Assembly (NCBI GenBank): GCA_031769625.1
Contig: JAUIMM010001993.1
Location: 186,001-250,000 of the forward strand
Direction of reading: 5' to 3'
Origin: Taudactylus pleione
Taxonomy: Eukaryota; Chordata; Amphibia; Anura; Myobatrachidae
DNA length: 64,000 nucleotides
The notes under the pieces are model-generated. The model ran no database searches, had not been told where the DNA came from, and worked only from the letters and a program-made list of their open reading frames with translations. Positions 27,721-40,805 of the stretch are shown in pieces. The position numbers were made by a program, and so were the translations under genes. The stretch's first letter is position 1; each line of letters begins with the position of its first letter.

Positions 27721-30700
27721 TGTTTTCATTGCTTTCAATGCATTTTGGCCTAAAACGTGCATTTGCTGTTTTCTCTTAAATGCAACATGGGAGAAAAACC
27801 ATTTCACATCACATTTGTGGGTCTTGGTCTTCAACACATCCAGTGAAATTTTGAGCTGTCTGTGTTTGCTACAAGAGGAGATAACACAAAGTATGCTCTT
27901 TTGTTGTTTCCATTGCTTTCAATGCATTTTGGCCTAAAACGTGCATTTGCTGTTTTCTCTTAAACGCAACATGGGAGAAAAACCATTTCACATCACATTT
28001 GTGGGTCTTGGTCTTCAACACATCCAGTGAAATTTTGAGCTGTCTGTGTTTGCTACAAGAGGAGATATCACAAAGTATGCGCTTTTGTTGTTTCCATTGC
28101 TTTCAAAGCATTTTGGCCTAAAACGTGCATTTGCTGTTTTCTCTTAAATGCAACATGGGAGAAAAACCATTTCACATCACATTTGTGGGTCTTGGTCTTC
28201 AACACATCCAGTGAAATTTTGAGCTGTCTGTGTTTGCTACAAGAGGAGATATCACAAAGTATGCGCTTTTGTTGTTTTCATTGCTTTCAATGCATTTTGG
28301 CCTAAAACTTGCATTTGCTGTTTTCTCTTAAACGCAACATGGGAGAAAAACCATTTCACATCACATTTGTGGGTCTTGGTCTTCAACACATCCAGTGCAA
28401 TTTTGAGCTGTCTGTGTTTGCTACAAGAGGAGATATCACAAAGTATGGACTTTTGTTATTTCCATTGCTTTCAATGCATTTTGGCCTAAAACTTGCATTT
28501 GCTGTTTTCTCTTAAAAGCAACATGGGAGAAAAACCATTTCACATCACATTTGTGGGTCTTGGTCTTCAACACATCCAGTGAAATTTTGAGCTGTCTGTG
28601 TTTGCTACAAGAGGAGATATCACAAAGTATGCGCTTTTGTTGTTTCCATTGCTTTCAAAGCATTTTGGCCTAAAACGTGCAGTTGCTGTTTTCTCTTAAA
28701 CGCAACATGGGAGAAAAACCATTTCACATCACATTTGTGGGTCTTGGTCTTCAACACATCCAGTGCAATTTTGAGCTGTCTGTGTTTGCTACAAGAGGAG
28801 ATATCACAAAGTATGGACTTTTGTTATTTCCATTGCTTTCAATGCATTTTGGCCTAAAACTTGCATTTGCTGTTTTCTCTTAAAAGCAACATGGGAGAAA
28901 AACCATTTCACATCACATTTGTGGGTCTTGGTCTTCAACACATCCAGTGAAATTTTGAGCTGTCTGTGTTTGCTACAAGAGGAGATATCACAAAGTATGC
29001 GCTTTTGTTGTTTCCATTGCTTTCAATGCATTTTGGCCTAAAACGTGCATTTGCTGTTTTCTCTTAAACGCAACATGGGAGAAAAACCATTTCACATCAC
29101 ATTTGTGGGTCTTGGTCTTCAACACATCCAGTGAAATTTTGAGCTGTCTGTGTTTGCTACAAGAGGAGATATCACAAAGTATGCGCTTTTGTTATTTCCA
29201 TTGCTTTCAATGCATTTTGGCCTAAAACTTGCATTTGCTGTTTTCTCTTAAACGCAACATGGGAGAAAAACCATTTCACATCACATTTTTGGGTTTTGGT
29301 CTTCAACACATCAAGTGAAATTTTGAGCTGTCTGTGTTTGCTACAAGAGGAGATAACACAAAGTATGTGCTTTTGTTGTTTCCATTGTTTTCAATGCATT
29401 TTGGCCTAAAACGTGCATTTGCTGTTTTCTCTTAAACGCAACATGGGAGAAAAACCATTTCACATCACATTTGTGGGTCTTGGTCTTCAACACATCCAGT
29501 GAAATTTTGAGCTGTCTGTGTTTGCTACAAGAGGAGATATCACAAAGTATGCGCTTTTGTTGTTTCCATTGCTTTCAATGCATTTTGGCATAAAACGAGC
29601 ATTTGCTATTTTATCTTAAACGCAACATGGGAGAAAAACCATTTCACATCACATTTGTGGGTCTTGGTCTTCAACACATCCAGTGAAATTTTGAGCTGTC
29701 TGTGTTTGCTACAAGAGGAGATATCACAAAGTATGCGCTTTTGTTGTTTCCATTGCTTTCAATGCATTTTGGCCTAAAACGTGCATTTGCTGTTTTCTCT
29801 TAAACGCAACATGGGAGAAAAACCATTTCACATCACATTTGTGGGTCTTGGTCTTCAACACATCCAGTGAAATTTTGAGCTGTCTGTGTTTGCTACAAGA
29901 GGAGATATCACAAAGTATGCGCTTTTGTTATTTCCATTGCTTTCAATGTATTTTGGCCTAAAACTTGCATTTGCTGTTTTCTCTTAAACGCAACATGGGA
30001 GAAAAACCATTTCACATCACATTTGTGGGTTTTGGTCTTCAACACATCCAGTGAAATTTTGAGCTGTCTGTGTTTGCTACAAGAGGAGATAACACAAAGT
30101 ATGTGCTTTTGTTGTTTCCATTGCTTTCAATGCATTTTGGCCTAAAACTTGCATTTGCTGTTTTCTCTTAAATGCAACATGGGAGAAAAACCATTTCACA
30201 TCACATTTGTGGGTTTTGGTCTTCAACACATCCAGTGAAATTTTGAGCTGTCTGTGTTTGCCTCAAGAGGAGATATCACAAAGTATGCGCTTTTGTTGTT
30301 TCCATTGCTTTCAAAGCATTTTGGCCTAAAACGTGCATTTGCTGTTTTCTCTTAAACGCAACATGGGAGAAAAACCATTTCACATCACATTTGTGGGTCT
30401 TGGTCTTCAACACATCCAGTGAAATTTTGAGCTGTCTGTGTTTGCTACAAGAGGAGATATCACAAAGTATGCTCTTTTGTTGTTTCCATTGCTTTCAATG
30501 CATTTTGGCCTAAAACGTGCATTTGCTGTTTTCTCTTAAACGCAACATGGGAGAAAAACCATTTCACATCACATTTGTGGGTCTTGGTCGTCAACACATC
30601 CAGTGAAATTTTGAGCTGTCTGTGTTTGCTACAAGAGGAGATATCACAAAGTATGCGCTTTTGTTGTTTTCATTGCTTTCAAAGCATTTTGGCCTAAAAC

Positions 30701-33660
30701 GTGCATTTGCTGTTTTCTCTTAAATGCAACATGGGAGAAAAACCATTTCACATCACATTTGTGGGTCTTGGTCTTCAACACATCCAGTGAAATTTTGAGC
30801 TGTCTGTGTTTGCTACAAGAGGAGATATCACAAAGTATGCGCTTTTGTTGTTTTCATTGCTTTCAATGCATTTTGGCCTAAAACTTGCATTTGCTGTTTT
30901 CTCTTAAACGCAACATGGGAGAAAAACCATTTCACATCACATTTGTGGGTCTTGGTCTTCAACACATCCAGTGCAATTTTGAGCTGTCTGTGTTTGCTAC
31001 AAGAGGAGATATCACAAAGTATGGACTTTTGTTATTTCCATTGCTTTCAATGCATTTTGGCCTAAAACTTGCATTTGCTGTTTTCTCTTAAAAGCAACAT
31101 GGGAGAAAAACCATTTCACATCACATTTGTGGGTCTTGGTCTTCAACACATCCAGTGAAATTTTGAGTTGTCTGTGTTTGCTACAAGAGGAGATATCACA
31201 AAGTATGCGCTTTTGTTGTTTCCATTGCTTTCAAAGCATTTTGGCCTAAAACGTGCAGTTGCTGTTTTCTCTTAAACGCAACATGGGAGAAAAACCATTT
31301 CACATCACATTTGTGGGTCTTGGTCTTCAACACATCCAGTGCAATTTTGAGCTGTCTGTGTTTGCTACAAGAGGAGATATCACAAAGTATGGACTTTTGT
31401 TATTTCCATTGCTTTCAATGCATTTTGGCCTAAAACTTGCATTTGCTGTTTTCTCTTAAAAGCAACATGGGAGAAAAACCATTTCACATCACATTTGTGG
31501 GTTTTGGTCTTCAACACATCCAGTGAAATTTTGAGCTGTCTGTGTTTGCCTCAAGAGGAGATAACACAAAGTATGCTCTTTTGTTGTTTCCATTGCTTTC
31601 AATGCATTTTGGTCTAAAACGTGCATTTGCTGTTTTCTCTTAAACGCAACATGGGAGAAAAACCATTTCACATCACATTTGTGGGTCTTGGTCTTCAACA
31701 CATCCAGTGAAATTTTGAGCTGTCTGTGTTTGCTACAAGAGGAGATATCACAAAGTATGCGCTTTTGTTGTTTCCATTGCTTTCAAAGCATTTTGGCCTA
31801 AAACGTGCATTTGCTGTTTTCTCTTAAACGCAACATGGGAGAAAAACCATTTCACATCACATTTGTGGGTCTTGGTCTTCAACACATCCAGTGAAATTTT
31901 GAGCTGTCTGTGATTGCTACAAGAGGAGATATCACAAAGTATGCGCTTTTGTTATTTCCATTGCTTTCAATGCATTTTGGCCTAAAACTTGCATTTGCTG
32001 TTTTCTCTTAAATGCAACATGGGAGAAAAACCATTTCACATCACATTTGTGGGTTTTGGTCTTCAACACATCCAGTGAAATTTTGAGCTGTCTGTGTTTG
32101 CTACAAGAGGAGATAACACAAAGTATGCTCTTTTGTTGTTTCCATTGCTTTCAATGCATTTTGGCCTAAAACGTGCATTTGCTGTTTTCTCTTAAACGCA
32201 ACATGGGAGAAAAACCATTTCACATCACATTTGTGGGTCTTGGTCTTCAACACATCCAGTGAAATTTTGAGCTGTCTGTGTTTGCTACAAGAGGAGATAT
32301 CACAAAGTATGCGCTTTTGTTGTTTCCATTGCTTTCAAAGCATTTTGGCCTAAAACGTGCATTTGCTGTTTTCTCTTAAATGCAACATGGGAGAAAAACC
32401 ATTTCACATCACATTTGTGGGTCTTGGTCTTCAACACATCCAGTGAAATTTTGAGCTGTCTGTGTTTGCTACAAGAGGAGATATCACAAAGTATGCGCTT
32501 TTGTTGTTTTCATTGCTTTCAATGCATTTTGGCCTAAAACTTGCATTTGCTGTTTTCTCTTAAACGCAACATGGGAGAAAAACCATTTCACATCACATTT
32601 GTGGGTCTTGGTCTTCAACACATCCAGTGCAATTTTGAGCTGTCTGTGTTTGCTACAAGAGGAGATATCACAAAGTATGGACTTTTGTTATTTCCATTGC
32701 TTTCAATGCATTTTGGCCTAAAACTTGCATTTGCTGTTTTCTCTTAAAAGCAACATGGGAGAAAAACCATTTCACATCACATTTGTGGGTCTTGGTCTTC
32801 AACACATCCAGTGAAATTTTGAGCTGTCTGTGTTTGCTACAAGAGGAGATATCACAAAGTATGCGCTTTTGTTGTTTCCATTGCTTTCAAAGCATTTTGG
32901 CCTAAAACGTGCAGTTGCTGTTTTCTCTTAAACGCAACATGGGAGAAAAACCATTTCACATCACATTTGTGGGTCTTGGTCTTCAACACATCCAGTGCAA
33001 TTTTGAGCTGTCTGTGTTTGCTACAAGAGGAGATATCACAAAGTATGGACTTTTGTTATTTCCATTGCTTTCAATGCATTTTGGCCTAAAACTTGCATTT
33101 ACTGTTTTCTCTTAAAAGCAACATGGGAGAAAAACCATTTCACATCACATTTGTGGGTCTTGGTCTTCAACACATCCAGTGAAATTTTGAGCTGTCTGTG
33201 TTTGCTACAAGAGGAGATATCACAAAGTATGCGCTTTTGTTGTTTCCATTGCTTTCAATGCATTTTGGCCTAAAACGTGCATTTGCTGTTTTCTCTTAAA
33301 CGCAACATGGGAGAAAAACCATTTCACATCACATTTGTGGGTCTTGGTCTTCAACACATCCAGTGAAATTTTGAGCTGTCTGTGTTTGCTACAAGAGGAG
33401 ATATCACAAAATATGCGCTTTTGTTGTTTCCATTGCTTTCAATGCATTTTGGCATAAAACGAGCATTTGCTATTTTCTCTTAAACGCAACATGGGAGAAA
33501 AACCATTTCACATCACATTTGTGGGTCTTGGTCTTCAACACATCCAGTGAAAGTTTGAGCTGTCTGTGTTTGCTACAAGAGGAGATATCACAAAGTATGC
33601 GCTTTTGTTGTTTCCATTGCTTTCAATGCATTTTGGCCTAAAACGTGCATTTGCTGTTTT
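27720..33660. repeat. Satellite segment, second HOR flavour (9-, 14- and 23-monomer offsets)
   Basis: A pair of monomers with gtgcaattt and tatggactt (starting 28309 and 28677) recurs at 30885/31253 and at 32541/32909. Those offsets are exactly 2576 bp (14 x 184) and 1656 bp (9 x 184). About 27720-29100 matches 31950-33330 at 4232 bp (23 x 184). The exact multiples show that the 183-bp class, frequent before 27.7 kb, is absent between these points. The catcaagtg variant with cacattttt appears near 29286-29315. Confidence 0.85.
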
Positions 33661-36600
33661 CTCTTAAACGCAACATGGGAGAAAAACCATTTCACATCAC
33701 ATTTGTGGGTCTTGGTCTTCAACACATCCAGTGAAATTTTGAGCTGTCTGCGTTTGCTACAAGAGGAGATAACACAAAGTATGCGCTTTTGTTGTTTCCA
33801 TTGCTTTCAATGCATTTTGGCCTAAAACGTGCATTTGCTGTTTTCTCTTAAACGCAACATGGGAGAAAAACCATTTCACATCACATTTGTGGGTCTTGGT
33901 CTTCAACACATCCAGTGAAATTTTGAGCTGTCTGTGTTTGCTACAAGAGGAGATATCACAAAGTATGCGCTTTTGTTGTTTCCATTGCTTTCAAAGCATT
34001 TTGGCCTAAAACGTGCAGTTGCTGTTTTCTCTTAAACGCAACATGGGAGAAAAACCATTTCACATCACATTTGTGGGTCTTGGTCTTCAACACATCCAGT
34101 GAAATTTTGAGCTGTCTGTGATTGCTACAAGAGGAGATATCACAAAGTATGCGCTTTTGTTGTTTCCATTGCTTTCAATGCATTTTGGCATAAAACGAGC
34201 ATTTGCTATTTTCTCTTAAACGCAACATGGGAGAAAAACCATTTCACATCACATTTGTGGGTCTTGGTCTTCAACACATCCAGTGAAATTTTGAGCTGTC
34301 TGTGTTTGCTACAAGAGGAGATATCACAAAGTATGCGCTTTTGTTGTTTCCATTGCTTTCAATGCATTTTGGCCTAAAACGTGCATTTGCTGTTTTCTCT
34401 TAAACGCAACATGGGAGAAAAACCATTTCACATCACATTTGTGGGTCTTGGTCTTCAACACATCCAGTGAAATTTTGAGCTGTCTGTGTTTGCTACAAGA
34501 GGAGATATCACAAAGTATGCGCTTTTGTTATTTCCATTGCTTTCAATGTATTTTGGCCTAAAACTTGCATTTGCTGTTTTCTCTTAAACGCAACATGGGA
34601 GAAAAACCATTTCACATCACATTTGTGGGTTTTGGTCTTCAACACATCCAGTGAAATTTTGAGCTGTCTGTGTTTGCTACAAGAGGAGATAACACAAAGT
34701 ATGCGCTTTTGTGTTTCCATTGCTTTCAATGCATTTTGGCCTCAAACGAGCATTTGCTGTTTTCTCTTAAACGCAACATGGGAGAAAAACCATTTCACAT
34801 CACATTTGTGGGTCTTGGTCTTCAACACATCCAGTGAAATTTTGAGCTGTCTGTGTTTGCTACAAGAGGAGATATCACAAAGTATGGACTTTTGTTATTT
34901 CCATTGCTTTCAATGCATTTTGGCCTAAAACGTGCATTTGCTGTTTTCTCTTAAACGCAACATGGGAGAAAAACCATTTCACAGCACATTTGTGGGTCTT
35001 GGTCTTCAACACATCCAGTGAAATTTTGAGCTGTCTGTGTTTGCTACAAGAGGAGATATCACAAAGTATGCGCTTTTGTTGTTTCCATTGCTTTCAATGC
35101 ATTTTGGCATAAAACGAGCATTTGCTATTTTCTCTTAAACGCAACATAGGAGAAAAACCATTTCACATCACATTTGTGGGTCTTGGTCTTCAACACATCC
35201 AGTGAAATTTTGAGCTGTCTGTGTTTGCTACAAGAGGAGATATCACAAAGTATGCGCTTTTGTTGTTTCCATTGCTTTCAATGCATTTTGGCCTAAAACG
35301 TGCATTTGCTGTTTTCTCTTAAACGCAACATGGGAGAAAAACCATTTCACATCACATTTGTGGGTCTTGGTCTTCAACACATCCAGTGAAATTTTGAGCT
35401 GTCTGTGTTTGCTACAAGAGGAGATATCACAAAGTATGCGCTTTTGTTATTTCCATTGCTTTCAATGTATTTTGGCCTAAAACTTGCATTTGCTGTTTTC
35501 TCTTAAACGCAACATGGGAGAAAAACCATTTCACATCACATTTGTGGGTTTTGGTCTTCAACACATCCAGTGAAATTTTGAGCTGTCTGTGTTTGCTACA
35601 AGAGGAGATAACACAAAGTATGTGCTTTTGTTGTTTCCATTGCTTTCAATGCATTTTGGCCTAAAACTTGCATTTGCTGTTTTCTCTTAAATGCAACATG
35701 GGAGAAAAACCATTTCACATCACATTTGTGGGTTTTGGTCTTCAACACATCCAGTGAAATTTTGAGCTGTCTGTGTTTGCCTCAAGAGGAGATAACACAA
35801 AGTATGCTCTTTTGTTGTTTCCATTGCTTTCAATGCATTTTGGCCTAAAACGTGCATTTGCTGTTTTCTCTTAAACGCAACATGGGAGAAAAACCATTTC
35901 ACATCACATTTGTGGGTCTTGGTCTTCAACACATCCAGTGAAATTTTGAGCTGTCTGTGTTTGCTACAAGAGGAGATATCACAAAGTATGCGCTTTTGTT
36001 GTTTCCATTGCTTTCAAAGCATTTTGGCCTAAAACGTGCATTTGCTGTTTTCTCTTAAAAGCAACATGGGAGAAAAACCATTTCACATCACATTTGTGGG
36101 TTTTGGTCTTCAACACATCCAGTGAAATTTTGAGCTGTCTGTGTTTGCCTCTAGAGGAGATAACACAAAGTATGCTCTTTTGTTGTTTCCATTGCTTTCA
36201 ATGCATTTTGGCCTAAAACGTGCATTTGCTGTTTTCTCTTAAACGCAACATGGGAGAAAAACCATTTCACATCACATTTGTGGGTCTTGGTCTTCAACAC
36301 ATCCAGTGAAATTTTGAGCTGTCTGTGTTTGCTACAAGAGGAGATATCACAAAGTATGCGCTTTTGTTGTTTCCATTGCTTTCAAAGCATTTTGGCCTAA
36401 AACGTGCATTTGCTGTTTTCTCTTAAACGCAACATGGGAGAAAAACCATTTCACATCACATTTGTGGGTCTTGGTCTTCAACACATCCAGTGAAATTTTG
36501 AGCTGTCTGTGTTTGCTACAAGAGGAGATATCACAAAGTATGCGCTTTTGTTATTTCCATTGCTTTCAATGCATTTTGGCCTAAAACTTGCATTTGCTGT

Positions 36601-39600
36601 TTTCTCTTAAATGCAACATGGGAGAAAAACCATTTCACATCACATTTGTGGGTTTTGGTCTTCAACACATCCAGTGAAATTTTGAGCTGTCTGTGTTTGC
36701 TACAAGAGGAGATAACACAAAGTATGCTCTTTTGTTGTTTCCATTGCTTTCAATGCATTTTGGCCTAAAACGTGCATTTGCTGTTTTCTCTTAAACGCAA
36801 CATGGGAGAAAAACCATTTCACATCACATTTGTGGGTCTTGGTCTTCAACACATCCAGTGAAATTTTGAGCTGTCTGTGTTTGCTACAAGAGGAGATATC
36901 ACAAAGTATGCGCTTTTGTTGTTTCCATTGCTTTCAAAGCATTTTGGCCTAAAACGTGCATTTGCTGTTTTCTCTTAAATGCAACATGGGAGAAAAACCA
37001 TTTCACATCACATTTGTGGGTCTTGGTCTTCAACACATCCAGTGAAATTTTGAGCTGTCTGTGTTTGCTACAAGAGGAGATATCACAAAGTATGCGCTTT
37101 TGTTGTTTTCATTGCTTTCAATGCATTTTGGCCTAAAACTTGCATTTGCTGTTTTCTCTTAAATGCAACATGGGAGAAAAACCATTTCACATCACATTTG
37201 TGGGTCTTGGTCTTCAACACATCCAGTGCAATTTTGAGCTGTCTGTGTTTGCTACAAGAGGAGATATCACAAAGTATGCGCTTTTGTTGTTTCCATTGCT
37301 TTCAAAGCATTTTGGCCTAAAACGTGCAGTTGCTGTTTTCTCTTAAACGCAACATGGGAGAAAAACCATTTCACATCACATTTGTGGGTCTTGGTCTTCA
37401 ACACATCCAGTGCAATTTTGAGCTGTCTGTGTTTGCTACAAGAGGAGATATCACAAAGTATGGACTTTTGTTATTTCCATTGCTTTCAATGCATTTTGGC
37501 CTAAAACTTGCATTTGCTGTTTTCTCTTAAAAGCAACATGGGAGAAAAACCATTTCACATCACATTTGTGGGTCTTGGTCTTCAACACATCCAGTGAAAT
37601 TTTGAGCTGTCTGTGTTTGCTACAAGAGGAGATATCACAAAGTATGCGCTTTTGTTGTTTCCATTGCTTTCAATGCATTTTGGCCTAAAACGTGCATTTG
37701 CTGTTTTCTCTTAAACGCAACATGGGAGAAAAACCATTTCACATCACATTTGTGGGTCTTGGTCTTCAACACATCCAGTGAAATTTTGAGCTGTCTGCGT
37801 TTGCTACAAGAGGAGATAACACAAAGTATGCGCTTTTGTTGTTTACATTGCTTTCAATGCATTTTGGCCTAAAACGTGCATTTGCTGTTTTCTCTTAAAC
37901 GCAACATGGGAGAAAAACCATTTCACATCACATTTGTGGGTCTTGGTCTTCAACACATCCAGTGAAATTTTGAGCTGTCTGTGTTTGCTACAAGAGGAGA
38001 TATCACAAAGTATGCGCTTTTGTTGTTTCCATTGCTTTCAAAGCATTTTGGCCTAAATCGTGCAGTTGCTGTTTTCTCTTAAACGCAACATGGGAGAAAA
38101 ACCATTTCACATCACATTTGTGGGTCTTGGTCTTCAACACATCCAGTGAAATTTTGAGCTGTCTGTGTTTGCTACAAGAGGAGATATCACAAAGTATGCG
38201 CTTTTGTTGTTTCCATTGCTTTCAATGCATTTTGGCATAAAACGAGCATTTGCTATTTTCTCTTAAACGCAACATGGGAGAAAAACCATTTCACATCACA
38301 TTTGTGGGTCTTGGTCTTCAACACATCCAGTGAAATTTTGAGCTGTCTGTGTTTGCTACAAGAGGAGATATCACAAAGTATGCGCTTTTGTTGTTTCCAT
38401 TGCTTTCAATGCATTTTGGCCTAAAACGTGCATTTGCTGTTTTCTCTTAAACGCAACATGGGAGAAAAACCATTTCACATCACATTTGTGGGTCTTGGTC
38501 TTCAACACATCCAGTGAAATTTTGAGCTGTCTGTGTTTGCTACAAGAGGAGATATCACAAAGTATGCGCTTTTGTTATTTCCATTGCTTTCAATGTATTT
38601 TGGCCTAAAACTTGCATTTGCTGTTTTCTCTTAAACGCAACATGGGAGAAAAACCATTTCACATCACATTTGTGGGTTTTGGTCTTCAACACATCCAGTG
38701 AAATTTTGAGCTGTCTGTGTTTGCTACAAGAGGAAATAACACAAAGTATGCGCTTTTGTGTTTCCATTGCTTTCAATGCATTTTGGCCTCAAACGAGCAT
38801 TTGCTGTTTTCTCTTAAACGCAACATGGGAGAAAAACCATTTCACATCACATTTGTGGGTCTTGGTCTTCAACACATCCAGTGAAATTTTGAGCTGTCTG
38901 TGTTTGCTACAAGAGGAGATATCACAAAGTATGGACTTTTGTTATTTCCATTGCTTTCAATGCATTTTGGCCTAAAACTTGCATTTGCTGTTTTCTCTTA
39001 AACACAACATGGGAGAAAAACCATTTCACATAACATTTGTGGGTTTTGGTCTTCAACACATCCAGTGAAATTTTGAGCTGTCTGCGTTTGCTACAAGAGG
39101 AGATAACACAAAGTATGCGCTTTTGTTGTTTCCATTGCTTTCAATGCATTTTGGCCTAAAACGTGCATTTGCTGTTTTCTCTTAAACGCAACATGGGAGA
39201 AAAACCATTTCACATCACATTTGTGGGTCTTGGTCTTCAACACATCCAGTGAAATTTTGAGCTGTCTGTGTTTGCTACAAGAGGAGATATCACAAAGTAT
39301 GCGCTTTTGTTGTTTCCATTGCTTTCAAAGCATTTTGGCCTAAAACGTGCAGTTGCTGTTTTCTCTTAAACGCAACATGGGAGAAAAACCATTTCACATC
39401 ACATTTGTGGGTCTTGGTCTTCAACACATCCAGTGCAATTTTGAGCTGTCTGTGTTTGCTACAAGAGGAGATATCACAAAGTATGGACTTTTGTTATTTC
39501 TATTGCTTTCAATGCATTTTGGCCTAAAACTTGCATTTGCTGTTTTCTCTTAAAAGCAACATGGGAGAAAAACCATTTCACATCACATTTGTGGGTCTTG

Positions 39601-40331
39601 GTCTTCAACACATCCAGTGAAATTTTGAGCTGTCTGTGTTTGCTACAAGAGGAGATATCACAAAGTATGCGCTTTTGTTGTTTCCATTGCTTTCAATGCA
39701 TTTTGGCCTAAAACGTGCATTTGCTGTTTTCTCTTAAACGCAACATGGGAGAAAAACCATTTCACATCACATTTGTGGGTCTTGGTCTTCAACACATCCA
39801 GTGAAATTTTGAGCTGTCTGTGTTTGCTACAAGAGGAGATATCACAAAGTATGCGCTTTTGTTGTTTCCATTGCTTTCAATGCATTTTGGCATAAAACGA
39901 GCATTTGCTATTTTCTCTTAAACGCAACATGGGAGAAAAACCATTTCACATCACATTTGTGGGTCTTGGTCTTCAACACATCCAGTGAAATTTTGAGCTG
40001 TCTGTGTTTGCTACAAGAGGAGATATCACAAAGTATGCGCTTTTGTTGTTTCCATTGCTTTCAATGCATTTTGGCCTAAAACTTGCATTTGCTGTTTTCT
40101 CTTAAACGCAACATGGGAGAAAAACCATTTCACATCACATTTGTGGGTCTTGGTCTTCAACACATCCAGTGAAATTTTGAGCTGTCTGTGTTTGCTACAA
40201 GAGGAGATAACACAAAGTATGCGCTTTTGTGTTTCCATTGCTTTCAATGCATTTTGGCCTCAAACGAGCATTTGCTGTTTTCTCTTAAACGCAACATGGG
40301 AGAAAAACCATTTCACATCACATTTGTGGGT
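33660..40331. repeat. Satellite segment with 22-monomer HOR, cut by the LINE
   Basis: About 33660-34930 matches 37707-38977 at a 4047-bp offset (22 monomers less 1 base). The variant order is ctgcgtttg with gataac; caaagc with cgtgcag; ggcataaaacga; gctattttc; caatgta; gggtttt with gtgtttcc; cctcaaacgag; tatggac. A third partial copy at about 39650-40331 ends where the LINE begins, 1471 bp after copy 2 (8 monomers less 1 base). The order continues on the other side of the element at 47482. Confidence 0.85.
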
Positions 40332-40805
40332 AATCCTTTTTTTTATTGAAAAACTTGCAGCATATAAATAAATACATAGAAAAAATACTGCACTTCAACA
40401 TATCTTTTGCCATATATACAAAAAACAACCAGGTTATTGTAATCAAAATATATGACTCTATCAAATTCTGCAAAGAGCCACAAAACAGATAAACCTCCTG
40501 AACATAACACATCACACACTCCACCCAGACAAGACAGTGTACAAACCATCACCTGAAACAACAAAATATCTTTAAAACAATAAACTTTAACACAATAAGC
40601 TTTTAGCTATTCCCTTTTTCAAAAAAGACTTTAAAACTATCACCAACACTAACTCCAACACATAGAGAAAATGAAGGAGCTGTTTAGGCGCATGAAAATC
40701 ATTCCATAAAAACCAGAAAAATCCAAAAATCTACTGCGGAAGTGGAAAGAAGAGCTTCAAGCCCATAGGATAAACAGGAAAAAGACTGGTACTTTTTGTC
40801 ACCCA
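40332..40805 (-). other. LINE 3' UTR and A-rich 3' end
   Basis: Between the ORF2 stop and the satellite junction lie about 474 bp of AT-rich sequence with no convincing coding content. On the element strand it ends in tttttcaataaaaaaaagg followed by atta and then the satellite. The AATAAA (plus-strand tttatt, 40342-40347) merges into a run of eight A (plus-strand T at 40337-40344). This fits a polyadenylation signal with a very short A tail. The six bases ggatta between the A run and the satellite are unexplained and may be filler added at integration. Confidence 0.75.
40342..40347 (-). promoter_or_regulatory. Possible AATAAA polyadenylation signal at LINE 3' end
   Basis: AATAAA on the element strand lies about 10 bases before the junction and overlaps the A run, so a true signal cannot be told apart from the beginning of the tail. 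Confidence 0.5.

Larger units (their letters stand above)
1..40331. repeat. Left satellite array, 184-bp monomer (about 219 copies)
   Basis: Head-to-tail copies of one monomer fill this stretch with no interruption and no inversion. Taking gcatttgctg as monomer position 1, conserved landmarks are acatgggagaaaaacc (28-42), gggtcttggtcttcaacac (61-79), ttttgagctgtctgtg (91-106), caagaggagata (114-125) and ttggcctaaaac (171-182). Most copies are 184 bp; a common class is 183 bp, and one copy near 9208 is 185 bp. Diagnostic sites are position 23 (c, t or a), 65 (c or t), 88 (a or c), 112-113 (ta or ct), 126 (t or a), 138-139 (cg, ga, ct, tg or ca), about 146-152 (gttgtttcc, gttatttcc, gttgttttc, gtgttttc or gtgtttcc), 165 (t or a), 176 (c or a) and 183-184 (gt, tt or ga). 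The first base is already inside the array, so it extends beyond the window. I do not recognise it as a named satellite family. Confidence 0.98.

Noticed and set aside
493..40247. Dozens of 60-162-codon open frames on both strands of the left satellite, and similar ones in the right array
   Set aside because: They repeat with the monomer, overlap on opposite strands, often begin at TTG and not ATG, and end at the same taa in each unit. The 184-bp period breaks frame from unit to unit. They are by-products of the repeat.
1..40331. CRISPR array
   Set aside because: The repeats are 184 bp, contiguous and without unique spacers, and the context is a vertebrate-type LINE and satellite.
40332..40341. 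ggatta at the element 3' end as part of a target-site duplication
   Set aside because: The right flank does not contain this sequence next to the junction, and the satellite target does not contain it either.
40343..40564. 73-codon minus-strand open frame in the LINE 3' UTR
   Set aside because: It is AT-rich, lies after the ORF2 stop, and has no motif. It is most likely chance within the 3' UTR.
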